Shown here in pieces: positions 41,565-52,260 of a DNA stretch of 64,000 nucleotides. The DNA is from Areca catechu (Eukaryota > Streptophyta > Magnoliopsida > Arecales > Arecaceae). The notes below the pieces were generated by a model. That model was not told where the DNA came from. It did not search any database and saw only the letters and a list, made by a program, of their open reading frames with translations. The translations under genes were made by a program, and so were the position numbers. The stretch spans positions 129,252,013 through 129,316,012 of the forward strand of contig CM038043.1 of NCBI GenBank assembly GCA_021397845.1. Reading direction: 5' to 3'. Position 1 is the first letter of the stretch. Each line of letters begins with the position of its first letter.

Positions 41565-42491
41565 ACAGAATGTGACTAGACTAAAGCGACTACTAGCTCA
41601 CTAGACCTAGAGTCCAAACTAGATGCCCAATCAGAGTGGCAAGCTAGCCTGTAGTAACTCGGGACTCAGCCAGGCAGGTGTAAGGGGAGTGTTAGGTCCC
41701 TAATTGCCAATCCTAGACACCAATCAGAGATTGGCCAAGTAGGCGGACCAGCACACAAGCCCTTCGGGATAGAATCCCTGAACCACCATTCTAGACACTG
41801 AGTACAAAGCACACACAGAGTAACTAGACAAACTGACTCAACATTAGCCTAGACCCGACCTGTTGGTGTCCCTAGCCCACTAGGGCAAATTAGGTCTAAT
41901 TAATTTTAAGATTAAAGGCTTAGGTTCGAATGAGTGGGTGGTGGTTTTGGGCTAAGGAGAGGTTATCAACTCCTCCCCTTATCTTAGATGCTCAAATGTC
42001 CTTAAGATGAATTAAGAGATGAACACTCAAAAATAATTGAATTGCAAAAATACAAAAATAGAGTTGCAGTAATTTAATTCTTAGAAATCTCACGAAAACC
42101 AATAAATCACAGAAAAATTATGCAAAATATCTTCAATTATACTGGTTCAGAAAAACAAAGATCACCAAATTTGGAGTTACCTGCAGTGAGAAATAATTCT
42201 TGCAACAGGAAAATTACGGGCTGAAAACAGAGTACTTCCCCGTTTACAATTCCTGCTACGAAGTTGTAACCCAACGGATCCCCTACACGCCCTAGGAACA
42301 CCCCGTGAAATGGGAAGAGGAGGTTTGCACCTCGCTTCGTTCCTAGGACCGGATGTCCTGGGGAGTCTACTTCGAGCAGACAAAGTAAAAAGAGAGAGAC
42401 TCAAACAAGCAATCAAAACAGAAACCCTAGACAAGACAAAGTAAAAAGAGAGAGACTCAAACAAGCAATCAAAACAGAAATCCTAGACAGG
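41565..42491 (-). other. Chromovirus leader
   Basis: Untranslated region between PBS and gag. It shares blocks with 56461-57048 and 63473-64000 (GTGTCCCTAGCCCACTAGG, TTGGGCTAAGGAGAGG). A 48-bp stretch near 42375-42470 is duplicated in tandem (GACAAAGTAAAAAGAGAGAG twice). No gene. Confidence 0.75.
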
Positions 42492-42503
42492 GCTCTGATA
42501 CCA
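42492..42503 (-). other. Primer binding site (tRNA-iMet)
   Basis: Reads TGGTATCAGAGC on the minus strand, three bases inside the LTR end at 42507. A second identical copy lies at 42522-42533 within the LTR. Confidence 0.85.
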
Positions 42504-42506
42504 AAA

Positions 42507-44301
42507 TGATGTAGAACGAAAGCTCTGATACCAAAAATGATGCAGAACAAAGAACAAAGAAGCGTATGCGGAAGTAAAATTAAGATTAATTTTTTTTTTT
42601 TTATATTTCAAAAATTGGCTTCGACTCAAAGTAAAGTTAAACTAAGTTGATAGAAACTAGGTAAGGATTGAAAGCACAATTTAGAAGAAGCTAAGTTATC
42701 AGAGTAGTTCAGAAGTAACGGATCGCTGGGGGTTGAGAAACTCCCAGACCTAGGGTTTCGCTCTGAACTTTCAACAGGACAGAAATAGAGAGGAGAGATG
42801 GGTTACCAACCAGACAGTGATCTTCACAGAATTTGGGTGGAAGAACTCTCTCGGGTAGATTGTTGGATCCTCGGATTCGGCTATCTTCGCAATAGATCCT
42901 CCAATACTGGTCTCGTGGCTGGATCAGCTTCTCTTGGACTCAAGATCTGGGAAGAAGAAAAAAAACAAGTGATGGATTCAGAGACTCGGGGAAGGATTTA
43001 CTAGTTTGTAGAACTTGAAGGCTGATGTCGCTGAGATCCGGATTCTCTTGAAGGCTGATTCGACTCCCTCTGGAAAGAGCTTTGGATCTGAAGTACCCGG
43101 ACTGTAGCTGGATGCTGGTGGTCGGCCTGGACTTGGAGAGAGAGGCCATGAGAAGTGGGATAGGCTAGGGTTTGGTGGATTGATATGGATGGTGGGCGGC
43201 TAGGGTGATAGAGTAGAAGTGGCTAACCTAGGGTTTGGGTTTTGGAGATCTCACACCTCCTCAAGGTTCCTGGGGAACCCGGATTTACTCCCTCACGGAG
43301 CTCAACACATGGATGCAAGTGCGGAAGAGAGAAAACACAAAGTTTGCTCACAAAAAAATTTGGTTTCATTCATCTGATTTTAGAACTTACAAAGGGGTTT
43401 TAATTTATAGGACATTACAAGAGAGTAGGGTTTTACATCTTTCCATGTGGGACTAAAGGAGGGGATCTTCAAATTAGGATTGTAGGATCAATCCCTACTC
43501 ATATGGCTGGCCAAATAATTCCAAAGATGATTGAGGCTTCAAAAAAAGGAAAGTGGGTGGCGCCTCCTTGTCTTGAACTCCAAGAAAATATTTTTTTCCT
43601 TCTATGCTTGGCCTTATCTGGAAGTATTTGGGTGCCTCTTAACCTTGCCCTCCAAGAGAAAATTTGTTTCGTTTTATATCTGTCTTTAGTTGGAATGATT
43701 AGGGCGCTTCCTAACCTTGCTCTTTAAGAGAAATCTCCTTCCTTCCATGGCTCAACCCTTTTGGATACCTCCTTTTCTTTCTCTCCAAGTTATGGCTCTT
43801 TCTAACTTTGTTTTGAGTATTTCTGGCAGGTAATGGGTGCCTCCTTGAAATTCTCTCCAAGAAAATTTCTTCCCTTTCATAGTTTGGTTCTTTTGGGAAT
43901 GTCTTGGGCCGCCCCCTTGATTTGTGGACCCCTGGTTGATTTCTCCTCAATTGGAGCATGAGAGAAGGGAGCTGCTATCTGTGGTGTGGGGACCAAAACC
44001 TGCTGGATGGAGATGTGGCACCCCCTGGACTCAGGCGTATGGCTAGGAGTGTGGCTGGGAGTGTGGCGCCCACTTGCTTGGCCTTGGGAGAAAATGTAAC
44101 ACCCCAGGTTGAAGCCCTAGTCCACTACTGAGTCAACATGACTCAACAAAATAAAAATTGCAGGTAATACAGACTCAAACTAAAATTGAGTTGATCAAGT
44201 CAACCCTTATTACAAGCCAAAAACCCTAATTCTTCGGGCAAGGTTAATCAGAGATCCAGATGGAGCTCTGAAGTCTTCTCCTGAGTCTGGTGCCCGTACC
44301 A
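42507..44301 (-). repeat. 5' LTR of the non-autonomous chromovirus
   Basis: 1795 bp. The plus-strand right end GTACCA is followed by GACTA. Its left end is TGATGTAG. It differs from the other LTR by few substitutions (for example GTACCA versus GCACCA) and a 2-bp length change in an AT run near 42600. It holds the out-of-context chromodomain tail at 44244-44301. Confidence 0.85.
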
Positions 44302-44306
44302 GACTA
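44302..44306. other. Target site duplication, right (GACTA)
   Basis: Second copy of 37158-37162. Confidence 0.85.
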
Positions 44307-44369
44307 AAGTCCAAGTCTTTTGGTTAAATTATTAATTCATACACTAATTTGGTCTTATTTTCTTTTCAG

Positions 44370-45272
44370 ATGTCTTCCAATTTATCGCTCCCGTCACTTC
44401 TCGACAACGAGAAGTTAAAGGGTCACAACTTCGATAGTTGGTATCGAAGATTGAGAATCGTTCTGGAGCATGAACGGATCCTCTATGTGATAACGGATCC
44501 GGCACCTGAAATCCCTCCCGCTAATGCACGGAGTGCGATCAGAGATGCTTATCTGAAGTGGGTCTTGATCGGACTACTGTCCGATGCATTATGTTCGCGG
44601 CGATGAACGACGAGTTCAGTCGCAAATTCGAGGAGGCCCAACCTGATGAAATCCTTTAAAAGTTGAAGGAATCCTTGGCACCCCGGATGATGTAGAACGG
44701 TACAAAGTGTCTTGTGCCATCTACAATTCCAAGATGCTGAATGGCGGTTCAGTCACTGATCATGTACTGTACATGATCGAGCTGATTGAAAAGTTGGGCA
44801 AACTCGGATGCCCCTTGCACGAGCAGCTCGGCAAGGATGCGATCCTGAATTATCTTCCCTCCTCCTATCTTGATTTTCTCGATCATTATAGAATGAACAA
44901 GCCTGCAGTCAACTACCATGGTCTTTTGGGGTTGCTGCAGACTTTCGAGAAAGACCACCAACTGAATAAGGGGGTGGTGATTTAGTGGGAAGTAGTAGAG
45001 GTCGTCATCCCTTTAAGAAATGGAAGAAAAAAATAAATAAAAAGGGAAAGAAGGTGCAGAATGCTCCTGGCCCTAGTCAGACCAGGAAGTATAAGGTTGA
45101 TCAGTCTTCTGTAGAGTGTTTCTACTGCAAGAAGAAGGGACACTGGAAGAGGAACTGTCCTCTTTATATTGCATCCCTTGATCCGAACAGGCCGAGAAAG
45201 CAGAAGTCTGCTGAACTAGGTATTTATATGATAAAACCTTATAATTACTCTATTGTTGATACTGCTAACTAG
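44370..45272 (+). pseudogene. Copia gag, frameshifted
   Basis: ATG at 44370 (SSNLSLPSLLDNEKLKGHNF, then WYRRLRIVLEHERILYVI). A frameshift near 44590 ends the first frame at 44606. The Copia gag helical region resumes in 44707-44985 (SVTDHVLYMIELIEKLGKLG, LPSSYLDFLDHYRMNK). A third frame (44985-45272) has the zinc knuckle CFYCKKKGHWKRNC. Together they cover a normal Copia gag in broken form. The gene follows the leader interrupted by the chromovirus. Confidence 0.85.
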
Positions 45273-45985
45273 GTATTGGATACTGGTAGTCCAATTCATG
45301 TTTGTAATTCATTACAGGGACTTCTAGTTAGCAGAAGATTTGAAGATGGAGAATAGTTTCTGAGCGTCGGGAATGGAAATCGTGTTCCAGTACTAGCGGT
45401 CGGAGTCCTGCGTCGTCTTTGAGTCTTGTACTGTCAAACTAGTCGACTACACTATTGTCCTAGTTTCATTATGAGCATAATCTCTGTAGCCTTTTGGCCA
45501 ATTGTGGTTTTGAACTATCAATAAAAGGAGATTTTTGCAATGTTATTTTGATTAACTCTGTGATAATGAAAGCTAGATTAAATAATGGCATATATGTACT
45601 ATCAAGGCTTGTTAGTGTAATGTACACTTTTAGCAAATGCCCAAGATTAGATAATGTCAACGATTTGTATCTTTGGCACTGTAGGCTGGGTCATATTAAC
45701 CAAAATAGGATAAACAAGATGCGAGGAGATGGACTCCTCGAGGTCAGTGATTCTGAATCACTGCCCACTTGTGAATCCTGTTTACTTGGTAAAATGACCA
45801 AGTCACCTATTACTGGAAAAGGTGAACGAGCTAGAGAACTTCTAAGTCTAATACATACTGATGTATGTGGACCGATGACAGTTAGTGCCAGAGGCGGATA
45901 CAAATATTTCATTACTTTTACAGACGACTTTTCAAGGTTCGGTTATGTCTTTTTAATGAGACATAAGTCTGAGTCGTTTGAAATG
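45273..45985 (+). pseudogene. Copia pol start: protease and integrase N-terminus, truncated
   Basis: Protease motif LDTGSPIHVCNS near 45277-45312, followed by stop codons. The pre-integrase block WHCRLGHINQNRI near 45680 and CESCLLGKMTKSPITGKGER follow. The integrase start LIHTDVCGPMTVSARGGYKY and DDFSRFGYVFLMRHKSESFE come last, and the frame is cut at 45986 by an inverted Sirevirus LTR. RT and RNase H are absent. Confidence 0.85.
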
Positions 45986-47173
45986 TCCACTACCCAAGAT
46001 ACCACTTGGGGTTTTTACTATATTCACTGATGGAATATAGTTGGATTGTTTTCACGGGCTCACAATTCAAAACCCAAACTTGGTTTTATCCCGGGCTTAC
46101 CAAAAACCCAAACTTGGTTTTAACCGAGCTCACCAAAAATCCACTACAATGTTAGTTTTAATCGAGATCACTAACAACCCAAAATACTTGGTTTTCAAGG
46201 CTCACCAATAACCTTTACAAGTCCAAGCTACAACCCTTGCTATACTTGGAATAACTCAAAAGATGAGTTAAAAGAACTAAGCAACAATATGATAAACCGA
46301 AGTTGTCGGATGGTTGCAGTTGTAGCACTTGAGAAGTCCTTCTTGTTGCACTTTTAATCCTCTTCAAGGCTTCTTAACTTCTTCAATAAATGCCTCAAGA
46401 AACTGATAAGAGTTGGTGTAGACTTGAGTGCTTGCTTTGAATGCTCTCTAGTGTGTACTCTTGAATGTTCAATGAAAACTCTTCAATCTCACATTAACTT
46501 TTTATCTCTTGCTCCAAAAGTGATTCAAATCTCTTAAATATATTCTCTTTAACTGATTTCAGTAGGTTATAGCTATTGTAGACCATTGGGATTCAAAATA
46601 TAGCCGTTGGAGATCATTTTGGATTCAAAATAAGAATTCTGGAACTAACTTTATTAACCTGAAACTGTCACTCGAGTCGGCTCAGATCCCGTTGAGTCGG
46701 CTTGAATTCTCAAAACTTTAGAATTGGACTCTGCCTGAGTCGACTCTTCTGACTCGAGTCAGCTCAAATGTCTGCATGCCAGAAAATAGTGTGCCGTGCT
46801 AGACTTCGAGTCCACTCTCCTTCTTTTAGTCGGCTCTAGTCCAAAGTTTGTCAAACTTGTCCAGACTTTCTTCCAATGGCTTCCAAACAACTCAAAGCCT
46901 TTCCAACTCATTCAAAGATAAAACTTGAGACAGTTAAACTTAGAAGTACATAGAAGCAGCCCTCTTACAGGAGTAAACAATTGATTTTTCTAGGGGGCTC
47001 TTCTTTACATGGACTTTTAACAAAAATAGACTTAACATACTATCATGTTGTAGGAAGTAAGGTTGTTTAATGAAATCATCCTACAAAAACTTTGAGAATA
47101 CTTGAAATAGAGTTAGTAAACAAATACATGCTCCAATGTTTGATTATCATCAAAATCATTCTAGGGGTCAACA
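45986..47173 (-). repeat. Sirevirus LTR, inverted and truncated
   Basis: On the minus strand it starts TGTTGACCCCTAG at 47173 and runs to TAGTGGA at 45986, missing the last 170-odd bases of the LTR. It matches the plus-strand LTR at 47490-48909. It holds GAGTCGGCTC-type palindromes (46670-46860) and at least five hairpins (46030-46215). Confidence 0.85.
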
Positions 47174-47489
47174 CTAGGCTCTGATATATTTTGTGCTATG
47201 ATACATTTTGTCTTGATATTTTTTGCCTAAGCTCTGATACATTTTTTACTTTAATTCATGATAGGCAAAAGTAGCTTTCAATATTTATTAACTCTGATAC
47301 ACATTAAATCTAATTCAAAAGCTTTGATGCTCTGTTGATAAGCCCTGATACTTTCAATACATTCATGATACTTGCTGATGCACATGAATATATCTCAATT
47401 TAAAAGTCATACACAAGTTTTTTATATATATGTTTAAATATAAAGTTTTTCCATGCCTAATATTTTGTCATCATCAAAAAGGGAAAGAT
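47174..47489 (+). other. Sirevirus 3' non-coding tail and PPT
   Basis: AT-rich, with repeated CTCTGATAC-like words. It ends CAAAAAGGGAAAGAT before the LTR at 47490, like the PPT of the near-intact element. No gene. Confidence 0.65.
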
Positions 47490-48909
47490 TGTTGACCCCT
47501 AGAATGATTTTGATGATAACCAAACATTGGAGAATGTATTTGATTACTAACTCTTTCCAAGTATTTTCTAAGTTTTTGTAGGATGTTTTAAATGAAAGAC
47601 TATTCTTCCTACAACCTTGGTATATGACAAGTTCATTTTGTAAAACTGAATTTTGTAATGTATAGCCAAAGAAAAATCAACTACATTTTTATGAAAATGG
47701 GCTATTTCCATGTATTTTATAAGTATAAATCTCTTAGAGTTAAGTTTGATGGAATTGGAGAGCTTCTGGACTTAATTGAATGCCTTTGGAAGAATTTTGA
47801 GAAGTTTGGAAAATTTTTGGAGACAAGTCACTAGAGCTGACTCATTACAGAAGAGCCGACTCAATGTTTGGCATGGCAAACAGTATTCTGGCATGCAGAC
47901 ATCTGAGCCAACTCCAGCCAGAAGAGCCGACTCTTCTAGAGTGCTAAAAATCTCAGTTCAGAAGAACCAGCCAGGTGAGCCAACTCAAAGCATAAGAGCC
48001 GACTCGACCAGAGTGAAGTTTTGACCTATCTAAGGAACCGAGCTGACTCGAGCTATCCGAGCCGACTTGAATGACTATTCCAAGTGAGTAACAGCTAGTT
48101 CCAAAACTCTTATTTTGAGTCCAAAATGATCTCTAATGGTCGTATTTTGAATCCTAACGGTCTATAATGGCTATAACCTTCTGAAATCAGTTGAAGAGAG
48201 TATAAATAAGGGATTTGAATCATTTTTGGATAAGTTAATGAGAGATAAATAAGCTTTTACTGAATATTTGAAAGAACACTTAAGAGAGCATTCAAAGCAA
48301 GCACTCAAGACTTCACCAACTCTGATCAGAATCTTGAGGCATTCATTAATAAAGTTAAGAAGCCTTGAAGAGCATTCAAAGTGCAATCAAGAGGGCTTCT
48401 GAAGTGCTATAGCTACAACCATCCGATAACTTTGGTTTGTCATATTATTGCTTTATTTTTCTAACTCTTCATTTGAGTTGTTCCAAGTATAGCAGAGGCT
48501 GTAGCTTGGACTTGTAAAGGTTATTGGTGAGCCTTGAAAACCAAGTATAGTGGGTTGTTAGTAATCTCATTTAAAACTAACATTGTATTAAGTTTTTGGT
48601 TAGCCCGGGATAAAACCATGTTTGGGTTTTGGATTGTGAGCCCGTGAAATCAATCTAGCTATATTCTGAGGGTGAATATAGTGAAAATCCCAAGTGATAT
48701 CTTGGGTAGTGGATGTAGGAACGAGGTTGCTCCGAACCACTATAAAATTTGCTGTGTTTATGATTGTGTTTCCTATTCTTACTTGCTTTTGGATTAGTTA
48801 ATTTAATTCATAGCAGATACCACACTAAGAACTTAAAAAGGAGCACATACTTGCAAAAATTTTAAATACCCGATTCACCCCCCCTCTTGGGTAAGCCACC
48901 TGGGCAGCA
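47490..48909 (+). repeat. Sirevirus LTR (second family), plus strand
   Basis: 1420 bp from TGTTGACC to GCAGCA. It contains GAGCCGACTC palindromes (47830-48065), AACGG motifs near 48156, TATAAATA at 48201-48208, a hairpin array (48523-48656) and the terminal AGTGG/CCACT stem (48704-48744). It is related to, but distinct from, the LTRs at 15406 and 49548. Confidence 0.88.
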
Positions 48910-49547
48910 AAGTTGGTTTGACACATTATAATTCTAGGGCATGAATTTTGTACTTAATTTTTTTCATTAATAAAAAGAGCATTTATTTCATTCAAATTAG
49001 TGTGTTTATAAATCGTCCATAGAGTTAATGAGCAATGACACATATTCTCAAGAGTTAAAAATCCGAGACTTGTATCTTTGTAGGTTAACTCCTAAAAGCT
49101 CCCGATCATTGGAATATCATGAGGACGATGATTGATCCATTAAGATTGATGCACAAAACACTTCCATTTATGGATAGATGAGTCTCTGATCTATAGTGTG
49201 GTGACACTGGAGTGAGAGTGAAGGTAGTTGATAGAGATCAACGATACTGAGCATGACCAAGTACAGGAAGTTATACGGATGACTACTCACTCATCAATAA
49301 CTTCCTGATGCTGTAGTTGTGTAAATAGTTCTTTGACCTAGGGTGTCTCGCTACTCACAGTAAGGTTGCTGTAGTTTGACAGCACATAAACATGGTTTCT
49401 ATCTATTTGGAACCATGCGTTGTTCATTGACTATAGTAAGTTTATTGTCAAGAGTAGGGTGCACACTTGTAGGGATCTATCAACCTTAGTAGTAAGGAAT
49501 AATCCTATGTAACTTAGTGAGACTGAGCCCATAAGTCTATGGCCATA
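48910..49547. repeat. Unassigned LTR-like fragment
   Basis: About 640 bp with no gene. The start (GTTGGTTTGACACATTATAA) and the later short motifs recall Copia LTRs, but it matches no other LTR here well. It ends where the Sirevirus LTR at 49548 begins. Confidence 0.4.
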
Positions 49548-50039
49548 TGTTGACCTTAGGATTGATTTTGATGATTACAAAATATTGATGCATGATTATG
49601 TTACTAATTAACCTTGTAAAGATTATTTTTATAGAGTATCATAAGTTTAGAAGATGTTTGAAGTGGTTTGGAAGAAGTTTGGAGAAGTTTGAAAGCATTT
49701 GAAGAAGTTCAGCTTGAGTCGACTCATGAACCAAGAGCCGACTCTTTCAGAATGATAGAATTGTAATCATTCAATAGAACTGACTCGAGAATGGCAAAAC
49801 TGTAATTATTCTGAAACTTCAAGCCGACTCGATCCAAATGAGCCGACTCGAATATAAACCTATTTTTCTGTACAGTGACCATCAAGATGACTCAAGATCT
49901 GCCAACCATTTTTTCTAGAATTCATTTTGACTTCGAACCGACTTGAGCTCTGCACAGTGAACAGTAACGGCTAGTTTTCTACAACAAGCCTTTTCTTCTC
50001 CAATGGCCATAAACGGCTAGATTTCACTTTCCAAGGCAT

Positions 50040-50050
50040 TCCAACGGCCA
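50040..50050 (+). promoter_or_regulatory. MSA-like (3R-MYB) site and TATA box in LTR
   Basis: TCCAACGGCCA matches the G2/M element YCYAACGGYYA in full and sits 26 bp upstream of TATAAAAT (50077-50084). Other AACGG cores lie upstream. Confidence 0.55.
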
Positions 50051-50390
50051 AATTCATCAGGGAACACCTCAAAGAGTATAAAATGAAGATCCAAACTCAA
50101 GAGGAACAAGATTTTTTGAGGAATAGATTAGATTTGGAGTTAGAGAAGAAAAAAAGAGCTTCAAAGGAATATCTTTTAAGGAATCAAGTGAGCTTTATTT
50201 TCTACATTCAAGAGAAATTCAAGATCAATCTACTATAACTCTTGAGGCATCTTTTGAAGAAAAGGAAGAGCTTTAAAGAGAACATCTTGAAGCCTTAGAG
50301 CTACACCAATACGAGCTAAAGCGGCAACCATCTACTCTTCGGGAGTTTGTATTTTGTGTTGCATTATTTGCTTGTTTTATTTTTGTTTGG

Positions 50391-50632
50391 GTTTTTGGTG
50401 AGCCCGTGTAAAACCAAGTTTGGGTTCTTGGTGATCCCGGTATAAAACCAAGAGTGGGTTCTTGGTGATCCCGGTATAAAACCAAGAGTGGATTTTTGGT
50501 GAGCCCGTGTAAAACCAAGTTTGGATTCTTGGTGATCCCGATATAAAACCAAGAGTGGGTTTCTTTGGTGAGCCCGGTGTAAAAATCAAAGAAAGTTGGA
50601 TTTGGATTATGATCCCGGTAAAACAATCCAAC
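50391..50632 (+). other. Hairpin array with 34-bp tandem repeat in LTR
   Basis: Seven stem-loops. Repeated TCTTGGT/ACCAAGA units (for example 50426 with 50447) carry the loop GATCCCGGTATAAA. TTTCTTTGGT/ATCAAAGAAA pairs 50560-50569 with 50585-50594 (one G-U). TTGGATT/AATCCAA pairs 50602-50608 with 50625-50631. The tandem period is 34 bp, not a multiple of three, which argues against a coding role. Confidence 0.8.
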
Positions 50633-50882
50633 TGTATTCTAGAAACAATGTAGTGGAAATCCCAAGTGGTATCTTGGGTAGTGGATGTAGGAGCGGGTTG
50701 CTCCGAACCACTCTAAATCCTTGTGTTTGTGATTGTGCTTGTTTAACTTCATTACATTTATTTACTTGCTTCTGCATTGCATATTTCACCACAACCATAA
50801 AAGGATTTTAACTTGCACATACTTGCTAAAGTTTTTATAATCACAATTCATCCCCCTCTTGGGAAGCCACCTGCGCAACAAT

Positions 50883-50894
50883 TAGTATCAGAGC
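50883..50894 (+). other. Primer binding site, one mismatch
   Basis: TAGTATCAGAGC, with A for G at the second base, two bases after the LTR. Confidence 0.8.
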
Positions 50895-50939
50895 AGAGTC
50901 TCTGAAAATTACTTAGAGTAAAGATTGATAGCTACCCAA

Positions 50940-51018
50940 ATGAGCACATATCTTGCTGAAGGGCAATGTTCTACACGACCACCACTTTTACTCGGCACAA
51001 ACTATAGCTATTGAAAAG
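50940..51018 (+). pseudogene. Sirevirus gag N-terminus, truncated
   Basis: ATG 50940 begins a frame like the near-intact gag start (EGQCSTRPPLL, GTNYSY). TGA at 51011-51013 replaces the Trp codon of the intact copy. It is cut at 51018 by the next element. Confidence 0.8.
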
Positions 51019-51889
51019 TGTTGCCGCCAAGATCGCCGTGGCCTGTAGCTGCTGTTGGCATCGGAGAGCACCTCCTTCGCTGTCTCGCCATCCAGTGGTC
51101 CTGGACCTGCAAAACAGGGGTTAGTGACCCGGGCCGGGGTTTCCGGTGGTGGCACTCCGACGATCAAGTCAAAGACGACCCAGGGGAACAGATCTTCCTG
51201 GTCGAGCCCCTCTTGATGGACTACATACGAGGAGGAGTAAGTGGTGTGAGAGTGGGATGCAAGTGTGTCGGGGGAAGAGTGGCCTGGCTAGAGGGAGTCT
51301 CTGTGTGGCCCTTCCGCCTGCCCTTGCTTGAGGATGCTGGTGGTGCCGTGCTCTTTTTTGGTCGAGCTTGCACTTGTGTTCAAGTGGTATGGCTTATGTC
51401 TTGCTTGTATTGTGGTTGTTACGTCCAAGTTTTGTAGATTAGGTTACCGTTGGGCATTCATCTTGGGATCTCCATCGGGCCATCAGGCACGTGCGGCAAT
51501 GTCCCGAGGAGCCTTTTCCAAATTTGTGATAAGGGAAGCTGTCATGTGCTCTGACATTCTCCTTGGTCGCCTCATTCCGGGAAACCTGGCAATAACTCGA
51601 TTGGTGGGCCACCATCCCTAGGATTCGAATCTCCTTGTTGACTTCCTCTTTCGGGTGGTCCAGGCAGTTGGTGAGGAGCGTGGCACCTCGATCAGTGGGT
51701 TTCTTTCCTTTCTGGTGTAATCGATGGCTGCATGTGGTCAGTGCGATCTGGCAGGTGTCCCAATGTAGTCCTCGGGCGGCCCTCCGGTGTCCTGGGATGG
51801 CGGTGCCCACGTCTGAGCTGGGGCTGAGCTGGAATGGCAGGGCTCGCTCTGACCTAGATGCCCCGAGCTTGCGGGTTTGCCTCGGTGAA

Positions 51890-52260
51890 GGAGGGCAGAA
51901 TGCGGGCCCGGTCCGAAGGGCTCAGCCTCAAAGAGGCTCCACATGGTGGAGGAGGGCTGAGCTCGACTCCGACCACGGGGCTCAATCTCCAAGGGTCTCG
52001 CTCTGGAGGGCAGAGTGCGGGCCCGATCCAGAGGGCTCAACCTTGGAGAGGCTCCACGTGGCGGAGGAGGGCTGAGCTCGACTCTGACCACGGGGCTCAA
52101 TCTCCAAGGGTCTCGCTCTGGAGGGCAGAGTGCGGGCTTGGTCTAGAGGGCTCGGCCTCGGAGAGGCTCCACGTGAGGGAGGAGGGCTGAGCTCGACTCC
52201 GACCACGGGGCTCAATCTTCGAGGGTCTCGCTCTGGAGGGCAAAGTACGGCTCCGGCCTA
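51890..52260. repeat. 115-bp tandem repeat, about three copies
   Basis: GCTGAGCTCGACTC recurs at 51956, 52071 and 52186, a constant 115-bp step. Units contain GGGTCTCGCTCTGGAGGGC and GGAGAGGCTCCACG. The open frames through them shift with each unit, so they are not coding. Confidence 0.85.

Larger units (their letters stand above)
37163..44301 (-). mobile_element. Complete non-autonomous chromovirus with GACTA duplication
   Basis: 7.1 kb, minus strand, with LTRs 42507-44301 (5') and 37163-38955 (3'), PBS at 42492, leader, gag N-terminus, a linker and a partial integrase with chromodomain tail. RT, RNase H and protease are absent. The LTRs are 1795 and 1793 bp and nearly identical by eye, so the insertion is fairly recent. 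It landed in the leader of a plus-strand Copia element, whose gag resumes at 44370. Confidence 0.85.
33369..45985 (+). mobile_element. Copia element with 2.3-kb LTR, interrupted and truncated
   Basis: Left LTR 33369-35703, PBS, long leader, gag and the start of pol through early integrase. It is split at 37162/44302 by a complete chromovirus and ends at 45985, where an inverted Sirevirus LTR begins. No right LTR starting TGTTGGGAATTG is present in the window. Gag starting SSNLSLPSLLDNEKLKGHNF and pol with LDTGSPIHVCNS fit a non-Sirevirus Copia lineage (Tork/Angela-like; lineage not certain). Confidence 0.8.
49548..50880 (+). repeat. Sirevirus LTR (third family)
   Basis: 1333 bp from TGTTGACC to GCAACA, followed by a PBS and gag start, so it is a 5' LTR. 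It has CGACTC palindromes (49710-49860), an MSA-like site at 50040-50050, TATAAAAT at 50077-50084, a 34-bp hairpin repeat (50391-50632) and the terminal stems (50675-50715). Confidence 0.9.

Noticed and set aside
50273..50631. Minus-strand ORFs with a repeated GSPRT/TKNP peptide
   Set aside because: They are readings of a 34-bp DNA repeat in the LTR, open in several frames at once, with no support as proteins.
51735..52215. GC-rich ORFs on both strands
   Set aside because: They follow the 115-bp tandem repeat on both strands and shift frame with each unit.
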